64,000 bases of DNA from Acidimicrobiales bacterium (GCA_025463365.1 JAOBWM010000155.1:1-64000), one strand, 5' to 3'; counted from the stretch's first letter, positions 1 through 10,248 are shown. The notes: generated by a model from the sequence alone, not told the origin. Numbers and translations are program-made.

Positions 1-375
1 ATCACGGCCATCAAGACGGCCACCCGCAAGAAGCACCAACCGCTGAACCAGTCGGTGTCGTTCTCGGCGCCCCGCCCGGGCGACGATCGCGATGATCGGG
101 ACGACGAGATCCCCGCCGCGGCCGACGCGCTCGCCGATCCGGCCGAGCAGCTGGTGGCGCTCGAGCGGCTCGCCGTCACCCACGAGGCGCTGGCCAGCAC
201 CCTCTCGCCGCTCGAGGTCGACGTGCTCACGCGCTACGTCGAGGGCCGGTCCTACGAGGTCATCGCCGAGGAGGTCGGGCGCCACGTCAAGGCGGTCGAC
301 AACGCCCTGCAGCGCGTGAAGCGCAAGCTGTCCCAGCACCTCGCCGAACAGGCCGAGCTCGACGCGTTGGTCTGA
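1..375 (+). CDS. RNA polymerase sigma factor, SigH/Spo0H-like, C-terminal part
   Basis: The reading frame is open from the first base, so the N-terminal part of the gene (regions 2 and 3) lies outside the window. The visible 124 residues begin with ITAIKTATRKKH, typical of the end of region 3 in sigma-H-type factors. They then hold a region 4 helix-turn-helix: LSPLEVDVLTRYVEGRSYE, then IAEEVGR, then the VDNALQRVKRKL block. This last block recognises the -35 element. The acidic linker (DDRDDRDDE) between the two is variable in this family. The SYEVIAEEVGRHVKAVDNAL pattern is close to Spo0H/SigH as I know it, rather than to ordinary ECF factors. What controls it cannot be seen here. Confidence 0.85.
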   Translation: MTAIKTATRKKHQPLNQSVSFSAPRPGDDRDDRDDEIPAAADALADPAEQLVALERLAVTHEALASTLSPLEVDVLTRYVEGRSYEVIAEEVGRHVKAVDNALQRVKRKLSQHLAEQAELDALV

Positions 376-559
376 CGGCTCGTCGCGCGGGCGCGGTCGT
401 TCGTCCCTCCTCCTCGGACGACCGTGAACGGCTCCGCCGTCGCAGCGCCTCGGCAGGCTGCGATGGCGGGGTCGAGGCGTGTCGGCTCACGCCACATGGA
501 GAGGCGTCGACGGAACGGGTTGGTCTGCACCGTCGCGAGCCGGGGAGACTGCACGGCCC

Positions 560-2194
560 ATGGCCACACTCCACGCCCGTGACATCTCGCTCGGCTTCGG
601 CGCGGCGCCGGTCCTGTCGTCGGTGTCGCTGACGGTCGCGCCCGGCCAGCGCATCGGCGTCGTCGGCCCCAACGGCACGGGCAAGTCCACCCTGCTGCGG
701 GTGCTCGCCGGCCAGCTGGAGCCCGAGTCGGGGTCGGTCTCGCTCGCCCCGCCGACGGCCACCGTCGGCCTGTTGCCCCAAGAGCCCGACCGCACGCCCG
801 ACGAATCGGTCGCCGGCTTCATCGCCCGGCGGACCGGCGTCGGCCCGGCCACAGCGGAGCTGGACGCAGCCACCGTCGCACTGGCGGAGGCCGCTCCCGG
901 AGCCGACGACCGCTACTCGCTCGCCTTGGATCGCTGGCTCGGTCTCGGCGGCCCCGACCTCGACGCCCGCATCGGCGTCACCCTCGACGACCTCGGCTTG
1001 CCGGGCTCCGTCGTCGACCAGCCGACCGCGACGCTCTCAGGAGGTCAAGCCGCACGCGTCTCGCTTGCCGCCACGTTGCTGGCCCGGTTCGACGTCTTCC
1101 TCCTCGACGAGCCCACCAACGACCTCGACTTCGCCGGCCTGGCCCGCCTGGAGGCATTCCTGCTCGGGCTGCATGCGGCGACGGTCGTGGTCAGCCACGA
1201 CCGCGCGTTCCTGGAACGGGTGGTCACGCACGTCCTCGACCTCGACGAGCACGACCACCGCGCGTCGCTGTTCGCCGGCGGCTGGAGCGCCTACCTCGCC
1301 GACCGGGCGACCGCAGCTCGCCACGCGTCGGAGGCCTACGACACCTACCAGAGCCAGCGGTCGGCGCTCACCACCCGCGCCCGGACCCAACGCGAGTGGT
1401 CGACCCAAGGCGTCAAGAAGGCAAAGAGCTCAGGCGAGACGGACAAGAACATCCGGTTCAAGAACACCGCCGACTCCGAGAAGGTGGCCCACAAGGCGAA
1501 GGCCACGGAGCGGGCCATGGAGCGGCTCGAGGTGGTCGACAAGCCGTGGGAGGGCTGGGAGCTCCGGTTCGAGATCGGGATGGCCGAGCGCAGCGGTGAC
1601 GTGGTCGCCACCCTCACCGGAGCCGTGGTGGATCGCGGCTCGTTCCGGCTCGGTCCCGTCGACCTGCAGATCGGGTGGGCCGATCGGGTGGCGTTCCTGG
1701 GCGAGAACGGTGCCGGCAAGACCACGTTGATCGACACCCTCCTCGGTCGGACCGACCTGACCGAGGGAGAGCGGTTCGTCGGGCCCGGCGTGGTGGTGGG
1801 CGAGCTGAGCCAGCGGCGGGACCGCTTCAGCACCGATGTCCCGTTGCTCGATGTCATCCTCGATGCGACGGGCCAGCCGTTGAACGAGGTGCGGTCGTTG
1901 CTGGCCAAGTTCGGTCTCGGCGCCGAGCACGTGCGGCGGCCGTCCGCGCTGCTGTCGCCGGGTGAGCGGACCCGCGCCAACCTCGCGCTCTTCATGGCCG
2001 AAGGTGTCAACCTCTTGGTGCTCGACGAGCCCACGAACCACCTCGACCTGGTGGCCATCGAGCAGCTCGAACAGGCCCTCGATCGCTTCGTCGGCACGGT
2101 CTTGCTCGTGTCGCACGACCGCGAGTTCCTCGACCACGTCCGCACCACCCGCCGGGTACGGGTCGCGGACGGCCGGGTCACCGAGGCGTCGTGA
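560..2194 (+). CDS. ABC-F family ATPase (EttA/Uup-like), tandem nucleotide-binding domains
   Basis: A 544-residue soluble protein with two ATP-binding cassettes and no membrane segments, the ABC-F layout. These proteins act at the ribosome E site as translation factors or in antibiotic resistance. Walker A motifs are GPNGTGKST near residue 37 and GENGAGKTT near residue 381. ABC signatures are LSGGQAARVSLA and LSPGERTRANLAL. Walker B/D-loops are LLDEPTNDLD and VLDEPTNHLD. A charged linker rich in Lys and Arg lies between the cassettes (about 270-330). I chose ATG 560 because GGGAG lies about ten bases upstream; an open frame extends back to 479 without a better ribosome site. A second ABC-F gene lies at 5844-7499. 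Confidence 0.93.
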   Translation: MATLHARDISLGFGAAPVLSSVSLTVAPGQRIGVVGPNGTGKSTLLRVLAGQLEPESGSVSLAPPTATVGLLPQEPDRTPDESVAGFIARRTGVGPATAELDAATVALAEAAPGADDRYSLALDRWLGLGGPDLDARIGVTLDDLGLPGSVVDQPTATLSGGQAARVSLAATLLARFDVFLLDEPTNDLDFAGLARLEAFLLGLHAATVVVSHDRAFLERVVTHVLDLDEHDHRASLFAGGWSAYLADRATAARHASEAYDTYQSQRSALTTRARTQREWSTQGVKKAKSSGETDKNIRFKNTADSEKVAHKAKATERAMERLEVVDKPWEGWELRFEIGMAERSGDVVATLTGAVVDRGSFRLGPVDLQIGWADRVAFLGENGAGKTTLIDTLLGRTDLTEGERFVGPGVVVGELSQRRDRFSTDVPLLDVILDATGQPLNEVRSLLAKFGLGAEHVRRPSALLSPGERTRANLALFMAEGVNLLVLDEPTNHLDLVAIEQLEQALDRFVGTVLLVSHDREFLDHVRTTRRVRVADGRVTEAS

Positions 2195-2461
2195 GCCAAC
2201 CTCACGTGCGGTCGTTGTCCGCCGAGCACCCGGAGGACCTGCCGACGAAGCGGTTGCTCGCGTAGCGGTCGAGGCTGTTGGTCCTGGAGGCTCGGTCGTG
2301 GGCTCGGATTGGAGCATCGATGGAGGCCGCCCCGCCCGCTCGGTCCCGCGTTCCTGCAACACAAGGATCCCGGATGGGTGATCCACGACGCCGACTCGCA
2401 GGCCAGCGTCGACGGACGCGAGCACGTCGACTGAATCGGTTCGCTCCCTAAGGCGCCGTTG

Positions 2462-2980
2462 CTACAGCCCGTCGGCGGGGAGGGGGACGGTGCGGCCGGC
2501 GAGCCAGTCGTCGAGGCGGAGGCGGTGGCGGCCGGCCATCTCGGTCGGCAGGTCCTCCCGGGTGAACCAGGCCCAACCGGAGACCTCGGTGGGGTCAGGT
2601 GACGGTTCGGTGGCCTCGGTGGTGGCCTCGTACACGGTCACCTGCAGCGGCTCGTCACCGCTGCTCGACTCGAGGTAGATCCCGAGCAGGCCGGTGAGCA
2701 CGACGTCGATCCCGAGCTCCTCGAGGACCTCGCGGCGGGCGGCCTGGGTGGGGTGCTCGCCTCGCTCGACGAACCCGCCGGGGACCTCCCAGTAGCCCTC
2801 GAAGGGAGGCTTGGCCCGGCGGCTCAGCAGCACGCGGTCGTCCTTCACGATGACGACGCCCGCGCACGGTGCGTTGCGGATGAGCCGCCACCGCGGCCCG
2901 TGCTCCAGGCATCCCGGCGGCTCGCCGGCGAGGACGTTGCCGTGCCCCACCGATGCACCGCACTCGTCGCAGAACCACAT
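2462..2980 (-). CDS. Nudix hydrolase with N-terminal zinc-ribbon-like segment
   Basis: A 172-residue Nudix hydrolase. The Nudix box GX5EX7REXXEEXGI spans about residues 69-91 (GFVERGE then REVLEELGI), supplying the glutamates that bind divalent metal for pyrophosphate hydrolysis. Before it, CDEC at residues 4-7 and CLEH at 24-27 look like a zinc-binding hook, as in NudC/NADH-pyrophosphatase-like proteins, though this protein is shorter. The open frame continues upstream to 3151, but the ATG at 2980 starts exactly at the CDEC segment, and the upstream residues look non-coding. The substrate cannot be told; nucleotide-sugar or ADP-ribose type compounds are typical. It points away from the tRNA array. 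Confidence 0.88.
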   Translation of the reverse strand: MWFCDECGASVGHGNVLAGEPPGCLEHGPRWRLIRNAPCAGVVIVKDDRVLLSRRAKPPFEGYWEVPGGFVERGEHPTQAARREVLEELGIDVVLTGLLGIYLESSSGDEPLQVTVYEATTEATEPSPDPTEVSGWAWFTREDLPTEMAGRHRLRLDDWLAGRTVPLPADGL

Positions 2981-3131
2981 CGGGCCGACCGTACTGCCGG
3001 ACGCGGCTCCTGTCGCGGCTGCCCCTTGGGCCTCGGGCACGGAAATCCCTTGTCCCGTCCCGAGGGGCGCAGGCAGGATGCGGGCTCCATCCACGCCGGT
3101 CTCGCCGGCGTCGCAATCGAGAGATCCCGTC

Positions 3132-3272
3132 ATGGCCACGACCACGAACATCGAGTCGACGAAGCGTCACCTGCGAGCCCTCGAGTTCGTCGCGCCGTGG
3201 GGCGGAGGCTCCTCCTCCTCGTGTTGGCGGCGCGCTGATCCCACCGGCAGCGAGATGGTCACCGCCTCCTGA
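3132..3272 (+). CDS. Possible 46-residue peptide upstream of tRNA array
   Basis: A short open frame starting MATTTNIESTKRHLRALEFV, followed by a Gly-Ser-rich stretch and one Cys. A GAGAG sequence precedes the ATG by about six bases. It is the only small frame in the 314-base gap between the Nudix gene and the tRNA array that begins with a ribosome-site-like sequence. I recognise no family, and composition alone would produce such frames often at this GC. Treat it as a candidate; the gap may otherwise hold only the promoters of the Nudix gene and the tRNAs. Confidence 0.25.
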   Translation: MATTTNIESTKRHLRALEFVAPWGGGSSSSCWRRADPTGSEMVTAS

Positions 3273-3294
3273 GCGGTCCGCCTCGCTGCCGCCT

Positions 3295-3362
3295 GCGGGT
3301 GGTCGCTGGGCGAGCGACGGTCTCCAAAACCGTCGGGCAGGGTTCGACTCCTTGCACCCGCT
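3295..3362 (+). tRNA. tRNA-like gene, anticodon CCA (Trp), with a very short D-arm
   Basis: Acceptor arms GCGGGTG and CACCCGC pair over seven perfect base pairs. The anticodon arm ACGGT/CTCCAAA/ACCGT presents CCA (Trp), and the T-arm CAGGG/TTCGACT/CCTTG has one G-U pair. The D-region is a tight hairpin (CGCT, five-base loop GGGCG, AGCG), with no room for the usual 7-11 base loop or for position 26, so the whole RNA is only 68 bases. The discriminator is T and the next bases are CCT, so CCA is not encoded, unlike the other tRNAs in the window. It may be a degenerate or specialised tRNA-Trp; the housekeeping tRNA-Trp is not in this window. Confidence 0.55.
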
Positions 3363-3393
3363 CCTCGTTCGCCGCGTCCGTCGTGGTGCCCGA

Positions 3394-3469
3394 GGCGTCG
3401 AAGCTCATGAGGACGAGCACCCGGTTGTCGACCGGGAGGCAGCGGGTTCGAGGCCCGTCGGCGCCGCCA
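3394..3469 (+). tRNA. tRNA-Asp (GTC)-like, CCA encoded
   Basis: A 76-base cloverleaf. The acceptor GGCGTCG pairs with CGGCGCC (one G-U), and the D-stem is GCTC/GAGC with loop ATGAGGAC. The anticodon arm CCCGG/TTGTCGA/CCGGG has anticodon GTC (Asp), the variable loop is AGGCA, and the T-arm is GCGGG/TTCGAGG/CCCGT. Discriminator G is followed by an encoded CCA. Position 8 is A where T is almost universal, and the arms differ from ordinary actinobacterial tRNA-Asp, so this may be an extra rather than the main Asp tRNA. It lies 31 bases after the Trp-like gene and 13 bases before tRNA-Cys. Confidence 0.8.
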
Positions 3470-3482
3470 CGACCCAACCCAA

Positions 3483-3557
3483 GCCTCCGTGGTCGAGTGG
3501 GAAGACGCCTGCCTGCAACGCAGGAGATCACCGGTTCGAATCCGGTCGGGGGCTCCA
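3483..3557 (+). tRNA. tRNA-Cys (GCA), CCA encoded
   Basis: A 75-base cloverleaf. The acceptor GCCTCCG pairs with CGGGGGC, and the D-stem has three pairs (GTC/GAC) around a nine-base loop with GGG. The anticodon arm CCTGC/CTGCAAC/GCAGG has anticodon GCA, and the T-arm is ACCGG/TTCGAAT/CCGGT. The T discriminator and CCA are encoded. It closes the three-tRNA array. On the opposite strand the array translates to the well-known spurious peptide string RIRTGDLL, which arises from tRNA genes and supports the RNA call. Confidence 0.93.
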
Positions 3558-3599
3558 GACCATCGGTCCATCTCGCCCAGCACGACGAACCCGCAACCC

Positions 3600-3850
3600 G
3601 CCGCCGTCGACCGTCCGCGGTCGACCGTTCCGCCGTCCCGCCGTCCCGCCGTCTCGCCGTCAACCGTTCCGCCGTCTCGCCGTCAACCGTCTCGCCGTCA
3701 ACCGTCTCGCCGTCAACCGTTCCGCCGTCCCGCCGTCAACCGTCCCGCCGTCAACCGTCTCGCCGTCAACCGTCTCGCCGTCAACCGTTCCGCCGACCCG
3801 CCGTCAACCGTCCGCCGTTCCGCCGTCAACCGTCCGCCGGCGCCGATCCG
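3600..3850 (+). repeat. 15-base GC-rich minisatellite between tRNA-Cys and HNH gene
   Basis: About 250 bases made of head-to-tail variants of CCGTCAACCGTCTCG, with CCGTCCCG and CCGTTCCG variants. It fills most of the 368-base gap between the tRNA array and the HNH gene. It is open in several frames only because the unit length is a multiple of three and lacks stops, so I do not read it as coding. Variation between units (T/C exchanges) suggests slippage with drift. Confidence 0.8.
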
Positions 3851-3925
3851 ACCGCCGCTGCACCACCCATCCATCCACACCGCCATCGATCCAGTCACCA
3901 CCGAGCGACGAGAGGAGCCGGCGCC

Positions 3926-4426
3926 ATGCATACCCTGCTGTTGAACGCGAGCTACGAGCCGCTGTGCGTCATCACCGTCCGGCGCGCCGTCGTGCTGGTC
4001 CTGGCCGACAAGGCCGACATCGTGGCCGAGGCCGATGGGTGGATCCGCTCGGCGCGCACCTCGTTGGCCGCCCCCTCGGTCATCCGCCTGCGCGGCTACG
4101 TGCGGGTGCCGTACCGGGCCACCCTCCCGCTGAACCGTCGGAACCTGGTGGCGCGCGACCGGGGCCGGTGCGCGTACTGCCCCGGTCGCGGCGACACCGT
4201 CGACCACGTCGTGCCCCGCTCCCGCGGCGGGCAGCACGTGTGGACCAACGTCGTGGCCGCCTGCCAGCCGTGCAACGGGCGCAAGGGGGACCGGCTCCTC
4301 GCCGAGCTCGGGTGGACCCTGCCCTTCACCCCGGTCGCCCCGCGGGGCTGGTCCTGGCTCGTCGTCGGCATCGGCACCACTGATCCGGCCTGGGCCGAGT
4401 GGCTGGCGCCCACGGCTCGGGCCTGA
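3926..4426 (+). CDS. HNH endonuclease family protein
   Basis: A 166-residue protein with an HNH/zinc-finger nuclease core: CAYC at residues 82-85, DHVVPRSRGG at 93-102 (catalytic His 94), Asn 108, and CQPCNGRK at 113-120, supplying the second zinc pair and the C-terminal residue of the motif. The N-terminal 70 residues (LLLNASYEPL then ITVRRAVVLVL) match the small chromosomal HNH proteins common in actinobacteria, whose role is unclear. ATG 3926 is chosen because GAGGAG lies about ten bases upstream; the frame runs back to 3299 through the minisatellite and tRNAs and cannot be coding there. No homing or phage context is visible. Confidence 0.9.
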   Translation: MHTLLLNASYEPLCVITVRRAVVLVLADKADIVAEADGWIRSARTSLAAPSVIRLRGYVRVPYRATLPLNRRNLVARDRGRCAYCPGRGDTVDHVVPRSRGGQHVWTNVVAACQPCNGRKGDRLLAELGWTLPFTPVAPRGWSWLVVGIGTTDPAWAEWLAPTARA

Positions 4427-4434
4427 TCGCGGCG

Positions 4435-4488
4435 GATCCCGGGCGGCACCCGTCCCCCAAGGGGACGGGTGCCGCCGCGTCCGGGATC
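4435..4488 (+). terminator. Very strong hairpin downstream of HNH gene
   Basis: A 16-base-pair perfect stem (GGCGGCACCCGTCCCC at 4442-4457 with its complement at 4461-4476) closed by a three-base CAA loop. A further GATCCCGG/CCGGGATC pairing lies outside it. It begins nine bases after the HNH stop codon. There is no T-run, as is usual for high-GC actinobacterial terminators. It separates the HNH gene from fdhD. Confidence 0.8.
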
Positions 4489-4532
4489 GGCGTTGGGCGG
4501 TGCCGCCGGAGGGCGCCGGTAGCTTGGCGGCC

Positions 4533-5342
4533 ATGGCTCGTGGGAGGACGGTCTCGCAGCTCGTGCGCAAGTACGAGGGAGGCGACAGCCGCCGAGCCCC
4601 CGACCAGCTGGTGGTCGAGGAGCCGCTCGAGATCCGCCTCGACGGCACCCGCGTCACCACGACCATGCGCACACCCGGACATGACTACGAGCTCGCCGTC
4701 GGGTTCTGCCACACCGACGGCCTGCTGGCCGGGGCACCGGTGCAGACCGTGCGGTACTGCGCCACGGGCTCGGCGGTCGATACCGCGTTCAACGTGGTCA
4801 CCGTCGAGACGGGCGGCCTGGCCCCGGTCCCGACCCCCCGGCTGACCACCACGACCTCGTCGTGCGGGTGGTGCGGCACCGACGAGATCGATGCCGTCAC
4901 CGATCGGTTGGCGCCGGTGCCCGGCCACGTCGCCATCGACGCCGCGGTGCTCGCCGAGATGCCCGATCGGGTGCGCGGCCGCCAGGAGCTGTTCGACGCC
5001 ACCGGCGGGGTCCACGCGGCTGCTGCGTTCACCGCCGACGGCGAGGTGCTGCTCGTGCGCGAGGACATCGGGCGCCACAACGCCGTCGACAAGGTGGTCG
5101 GCCGTCTGCTGCTCGACGGGTCGTTGCCGGCTGCGGGTCTGGGCCTGTTCGTGAGCGGCCGGACGAGCTTCGAGATCGTGCAGAAGGCCTGGGCCGGCGG
5201 CTTCTCGGCGATCGTGGCCGTGAGCGCGCCGTCGTCGCTCGCCGTCGACGCTGCCCGCCGTGCCGGCATCACCCTCGCCGGCTTCGCCCGACCCGGCCGC
5301 CTCAACGTCTACGTCGACCCCACCCCGACCGCCCCGACCTGA
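4533..5342 (+). CDS. fdhD: FdhD sulfurtransferase for formate dehydrogenase-type enzymes
   Basis: A 269-residue FdhD. The protein carries sulfur from the cysteine desulfurase IscS to the molybdenum cofactor before insertion into formate dehydrogenase-type apoenzymes. The family's CXXC active site is CGWC at residues 111-114 (SSCGWCGTDEID). The REDIGRHNAVDK block and the SGRTSFEIVQKA segment are also family hallmarks. ATG 4533 gives a normal N-terminus (MARGRTVSQLVRKY). The likely client is the molybdopterin oxidoreductase at 7951-10248. A gene for a second ABC-F protein and two repeat arrays lie between them. Confidence 0.95.
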   Translation: MARGRTVSQLVRKYEGGDSRRAPDQLVVEEPLEIRLDGTRVTTTMRTPGHDYELAVGFCHTDGLLAGAPVQTVRYCATGSAVDTAFNVVTVETGGLAPVPTPRLTTTTSSCGWCGTDEIDAVTDRLAPVPGHVAIDAAVLAEMPDRVRGRQELFDATGGVHAAAAFTADGEVLLVREDIGRHNAVDKVVGRLLLDGSLPAAGLGLFVSGRTSFEIVQKAWAGGFSAIVAVSAPSSLAVDAARRAGITLAGFARPGRLNVYVDPTPTAPT

Positions 5343-5374
5343 CCGACCCCCGCGACCACCGCCCCGCCCTGCCC

Positions 5375-5495
5375 GACCCACGACCCGCGACTCCCGACTC
5401 GCGACCCGCGACCCGCGACTCCCGACTCGCGACTCCCGACTCGCGACTCGCGACTCGCGACTCGCGACTCGCGACCCGCGGCCCGCGGCCCGACC
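5375..5495. repeat. Simple repeat of CGACTCGCGACTCC-type units
   Basis: About 120 bases just after fdhD built from variants of GACTCGC and GACCCGC in tandem (7-14 base periodicity). Nothing else is recognisable. It leads directly into the 60-base repeat array and forms the first part of the 501-base gap between the two convergent genes. Confidence 0.75.
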
Positions 5496-5505
5496 CCACG
5501 CTCAG

Positions 5506-5805
5506 GTGTGTGCGCAGCAAGCTGCTGGGCGCGCAGGGGCGCGCACACGTCAGTCCTCGGGGTGGGTGTGTGCGTGGCGTGGTGGTGGGCGCGTCGGGGC
5601 GCGCACACGTCGGGTCCTCGGGGTGGGGTGTGTGCGTGGCGAGCTGCTGGGCGCGCCGGGCGCGCACACGTCGGCCCGGTCGGTCAGGGTGTGTGCGTGG
5701 CGTGGTGGTGGGCGCGCCGGGGCGCGCACACGTCTGGTCCTCGGGGTGGGGTGTGTGCGTGGCGTGGTGGTGGGCGCGTCGTGGCGCGCACACGTCGGGA
5801 CCCGC
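5506..5805. repeat. Array of five ~60-base units with GTGTGTGCG/CGCGCACAC inverted arms
   Basis: Five tandem units, each starting TGTGTGCGTGGC (the first TGTGCGCAGC). Each continues with a GTGGTGGGCGCG or GCTGCTGGGCGCG core and ends GGCGCGCACACGTC, with a linker of the type GGGTCCTCGGGGTGGGG. GTGTGCG at the 5' side and CGCACAC at the 3' side can pair, so each unit can form a hairpin. The array sits between the convergent ends of fdhD and the second ABC-F gene. Units 2 and 5 and units 2 and 4 are nearly identical. No frame with coding character runs through it. Confidence 0.85.
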
Positions 5806-5843
5806 GGGCGGGCGCGGGAGGCGCCGGATCGGTTGGCGGGCCG

Positions 5844-7499
5844 TCAGGTCGACAGGGGGAGCAGCTTGGCGGGGGAGTGTGGGTACACGTCGTCGGCGGT
5901 GATGGTGTGCAGCGCCGTGTCCCGGTCGAGCGCTTCGACCACGGAGCAGTCGGCGTCGAGGATCACGAAGCGGTCGAAGGTGCGGAGGAACCAGCGGTCG
6001 TGGGTGACGGCGAGGACGGTACCGGTGAACCCGGCAAGGGCAGCTTCGAGCGCCTCGGCCGAACCGAGGTCGAGGTTGTCGGTCGGCTCGTCGAGCAGGA
6101 GGAGGTTGACGCCCGACAGCTCCAGGTGGAGCACTTGGAGTCGAGCCCGCTGGCCACCTGACAGGGTCTCGACCGGCCGCTTGGCGCCGTCGGCGAGGCC
6201 GTAGCGGCCGAGGGCCTTCATGGCCGCCTGCTCGTTGAGGTCGTGGTCGGCCCGCAGGATTGCGAGCGGCGTGCGACCGACGAACCCGGCCACCTCGTCG
6301 GTCTGGTGGAACAGCCCTGGCTGGACCCGCGCGCCCAGCAGGAACGTGCCCGCGTGGTCCACCGTCTCGTCGCCGCCGAGGAGGCGCAGCAAGTGGCTCT
6401 TGCCGGTGCCGTTCGGGCCGAGGATCGCGACCCGGTCGCCGAAGCGAACCTCGAGGTCGAAGGCATCGGTGAGCCCGGACAACTCCAGGCCCGTGATGCG
6501 CAGCGCGACCTTGCCGCTGTGGGCGCCCTCGAGTCGCATGTTCACGGTCTTGATCGTGGGTGGCGGGGGTGGGGGTCCGGCGGCGACCCAACGCTCCCAG
6601 CGGGCCTCGGCCACCTGTGCCTTCTTGGCGCTCGACTCGGCGAACGACGCTCGCTGCTTCAGCTCCTTGAACAGGTGGAACAGGCGGCGCTCCTCCGCCT
6701 TCCACCGGTCGACCGCGTCCCCGAGCGACTCGTTGCGCGCGGTTCGCGCCGCCTCGTAGGTGGCCCAACCACCGGGGTGGGTCCACGCGCCGTGGCCTTC
6801 GACGGTGATCACCGCGTCGGCCGCGGCCTCGAGGAGCTCGCGGTCGTGGCTGACGAACAGCAGGGTCTTGTTGGCCTCCCGCAGGCGACGTTCGAGCCAG
6901 CGCTTCGCCGGGATGTCGAGGAAGTTGTCGGGCTCGTCGAGCAGCAGGATCTCGGCGTCGGACCCGAGCAGCGACTCGAGCACGAGCCGCTTGCGTTCAC
7001 CGCCCGACAACTGCGACACCGCCTCGTCGCCGGCTCGGTCCAGGCCCCGCTTGATCACCGAGGTGCAGGTCGCATCCCACCGGCTCTCCTGGTCGTAGCC
7101 ACCGACCTCGGCCCATCCGATGTGAGCGACGGCCAACGCGGTGCCCGTCTCGTCGGAAGGCGCGGCGTGGTTGGCGGCCTCGGCGGCAGCGAGCGCTTCG
7201 CCGGCCAGGCGCACCGGCGTGGGGGCGAAGCGGACGAGCAGCTCCCGAACCGTGGTGCGGGCATCCTCGCCGGTGCCGATCGACTGCGGCATGAGCGCGA
7301 CGGGCCCGTCGGTGGTGGCTGCGCCCTCGGTCAGCGCAAGAGCGCCCGAGATGCAGCGCAGGAGCGTCGACTTCCCGACGCCGTTGGCGCCGACGAGCGC
7401 GGCGTGCATGCCCGTGCGGACGCGGAACGACACGTCGTCGAACAAGGGAGCCCCGTCCGGATGCGCGAACGACGCGCCCGACACCGCGATCACAGCCAT
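5844..7499 (-). CDS. ABC-F family ATPase, second copy
   Basis: A 551-residue soluble tandem-cassette ATPase with no membrane segments. Cassette 1 has Walker A GANGVGKST, signature LSGGERKRL and LLLDEPDNFLD. Cassette 2 has GPNGTGKSH, signature LSGGQRARL and LLLDEPTDNLD. In the second Walker A the final Thr/Ser is His (GKSH), a mild deviation in a residue that normally contacts Mg-ATP. Start 7499 (MAVIAVSG) is preferred over the frame's upstream limit at 7550 because it begins directly at the first beta strand. It differs clearly from the ABC-F at 560-2194, so the pair is not a recent duplication. Its 5' side faces a divergent repeat-rich region. Confidence 0.92.
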   Translation of the reverse strand: MAVIAVSGASFAHPDGAPLFDDVSFRVRTGMHAALVGANGVGKSTLLRCISGALALTEGAATTDGPVALMPQSIGTGEDARTTVRELLVRFAPTPVRLAGEALAAAEAANHAAPSDETGTALAVAHIGWAEVGGYDQESRWDATCTSVIKRGLDRAGDEAVSQLSGGERKRLVLESLLGSDAEILLLDEPDNFLDIPAKRWLERRLREANKTLLFVSHDRELLEAAADAVITVEGHGAWTHPGGWATYEAARTARNESLGDAVDRWKAEERRLFHLFKELKQRASFAESSAKKAQVAEARWERWVAAGPPPPPPTIKTVNMRLEGAHSGKVALRITGLELSGLTDAFDLEVRFGDRVAILGPNGTGKSHLLRLLGGDETVDHAGTFLLGARVQPGLFHQTDEVAGFVGRTPLAILRADHDLNEQAAMKALGRYGLADGAKRPVETLSGGQRARLQVLHLELSGVNLLLLDEPTDNLDLGSAEALEAALAGFTGTVLAVTHDRWFLRTFDRFVILDADCSVVEALDRDTALHTITADDVYPHSPAKLLPLST

Positions 7500-7550
7500 G
7501 GACCCGACATCCTGCCCTCCCGTCCCGCCCCGCCGACCACCGATTCCCAT

Positions 7551-7844
7551 CTGAGCGCTCTGGGTCGCGTCGGTGCGAGGGTGGGCGCTCAGAACCGCCC
7601 GACTGGGTGGCGGGCTGGCGGGGCGACGTTTCTGAGCGCTGTGTGTCGCGTCGGTGCGACGGTGGGCGCTCAGAAGGGGGCAGCCGGCGGCGGTCGGGCT
7701 GGGCGGCGGGGCGTTGCTTCTGAGCGCTGTGGGTCGCGTCGGTGCGACGGTGGGCGCTCAGAACCGCCCGACTGGGTGGCGGGCTGGCGGGGCGACGTTT
7801 CTGAGCGCTCTGGGTCGCGTCGGTGCGACGGTGGGCGCTCAGAA
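7551..7844. repeat. Four copies of a ~44-base two-tier palindrome (locus A)
   Basis: Copies start near 7551, 7632, 7720 and 7801. Each has outer arms CTGAGCGC and GCGCTCAG, which extend to TTCTGAGCGC/GCGCTCAGAA in the best copies. Inside these are inner arms GTCGC and GCGAC around the loop GTCGGT. Linkers alternate between a 36-base type and a 42-base type, and the 36-base linker after copy 1 recurs after copy 3. The array therefore looks like a duplicated two-copy unit. The same palindrome recurs at 31235-31626. It lies between the divergent starts of an ABC-F gene and the molybdopterin oxidoreductase, in a 451-base gap with no other gene. The next 45 bases carry GGCGCTCGGC-type simple repeats. 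Confidence 0.9.
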
Positions 7845-7950
7845 GGGGGCAGCCTCCGGCGCTCGGCGCTCGGCGCTCGGCGCTTGGCGCTCGGCGGGGC
7901 GGGTTGGGCGCGCGAGGTGGTGGGGGCGACAGGCGGGTAGAACGGGAGCG

Positions 7951-10248
<2,298 letters not shown>

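Noticed and set aside
3167-3583. Minus-strand protein with RIRTGDLL motif
   Set aside because: This string is the well-known spurious translation of tRNA genes, and the region is a tRNA array.
7551-7844. CRISPR-like array (44-base repeats with ~40-base spacers)
   Set aside because: Repeats vary, the linkers recur instead of being unique, and no cas gene is present.
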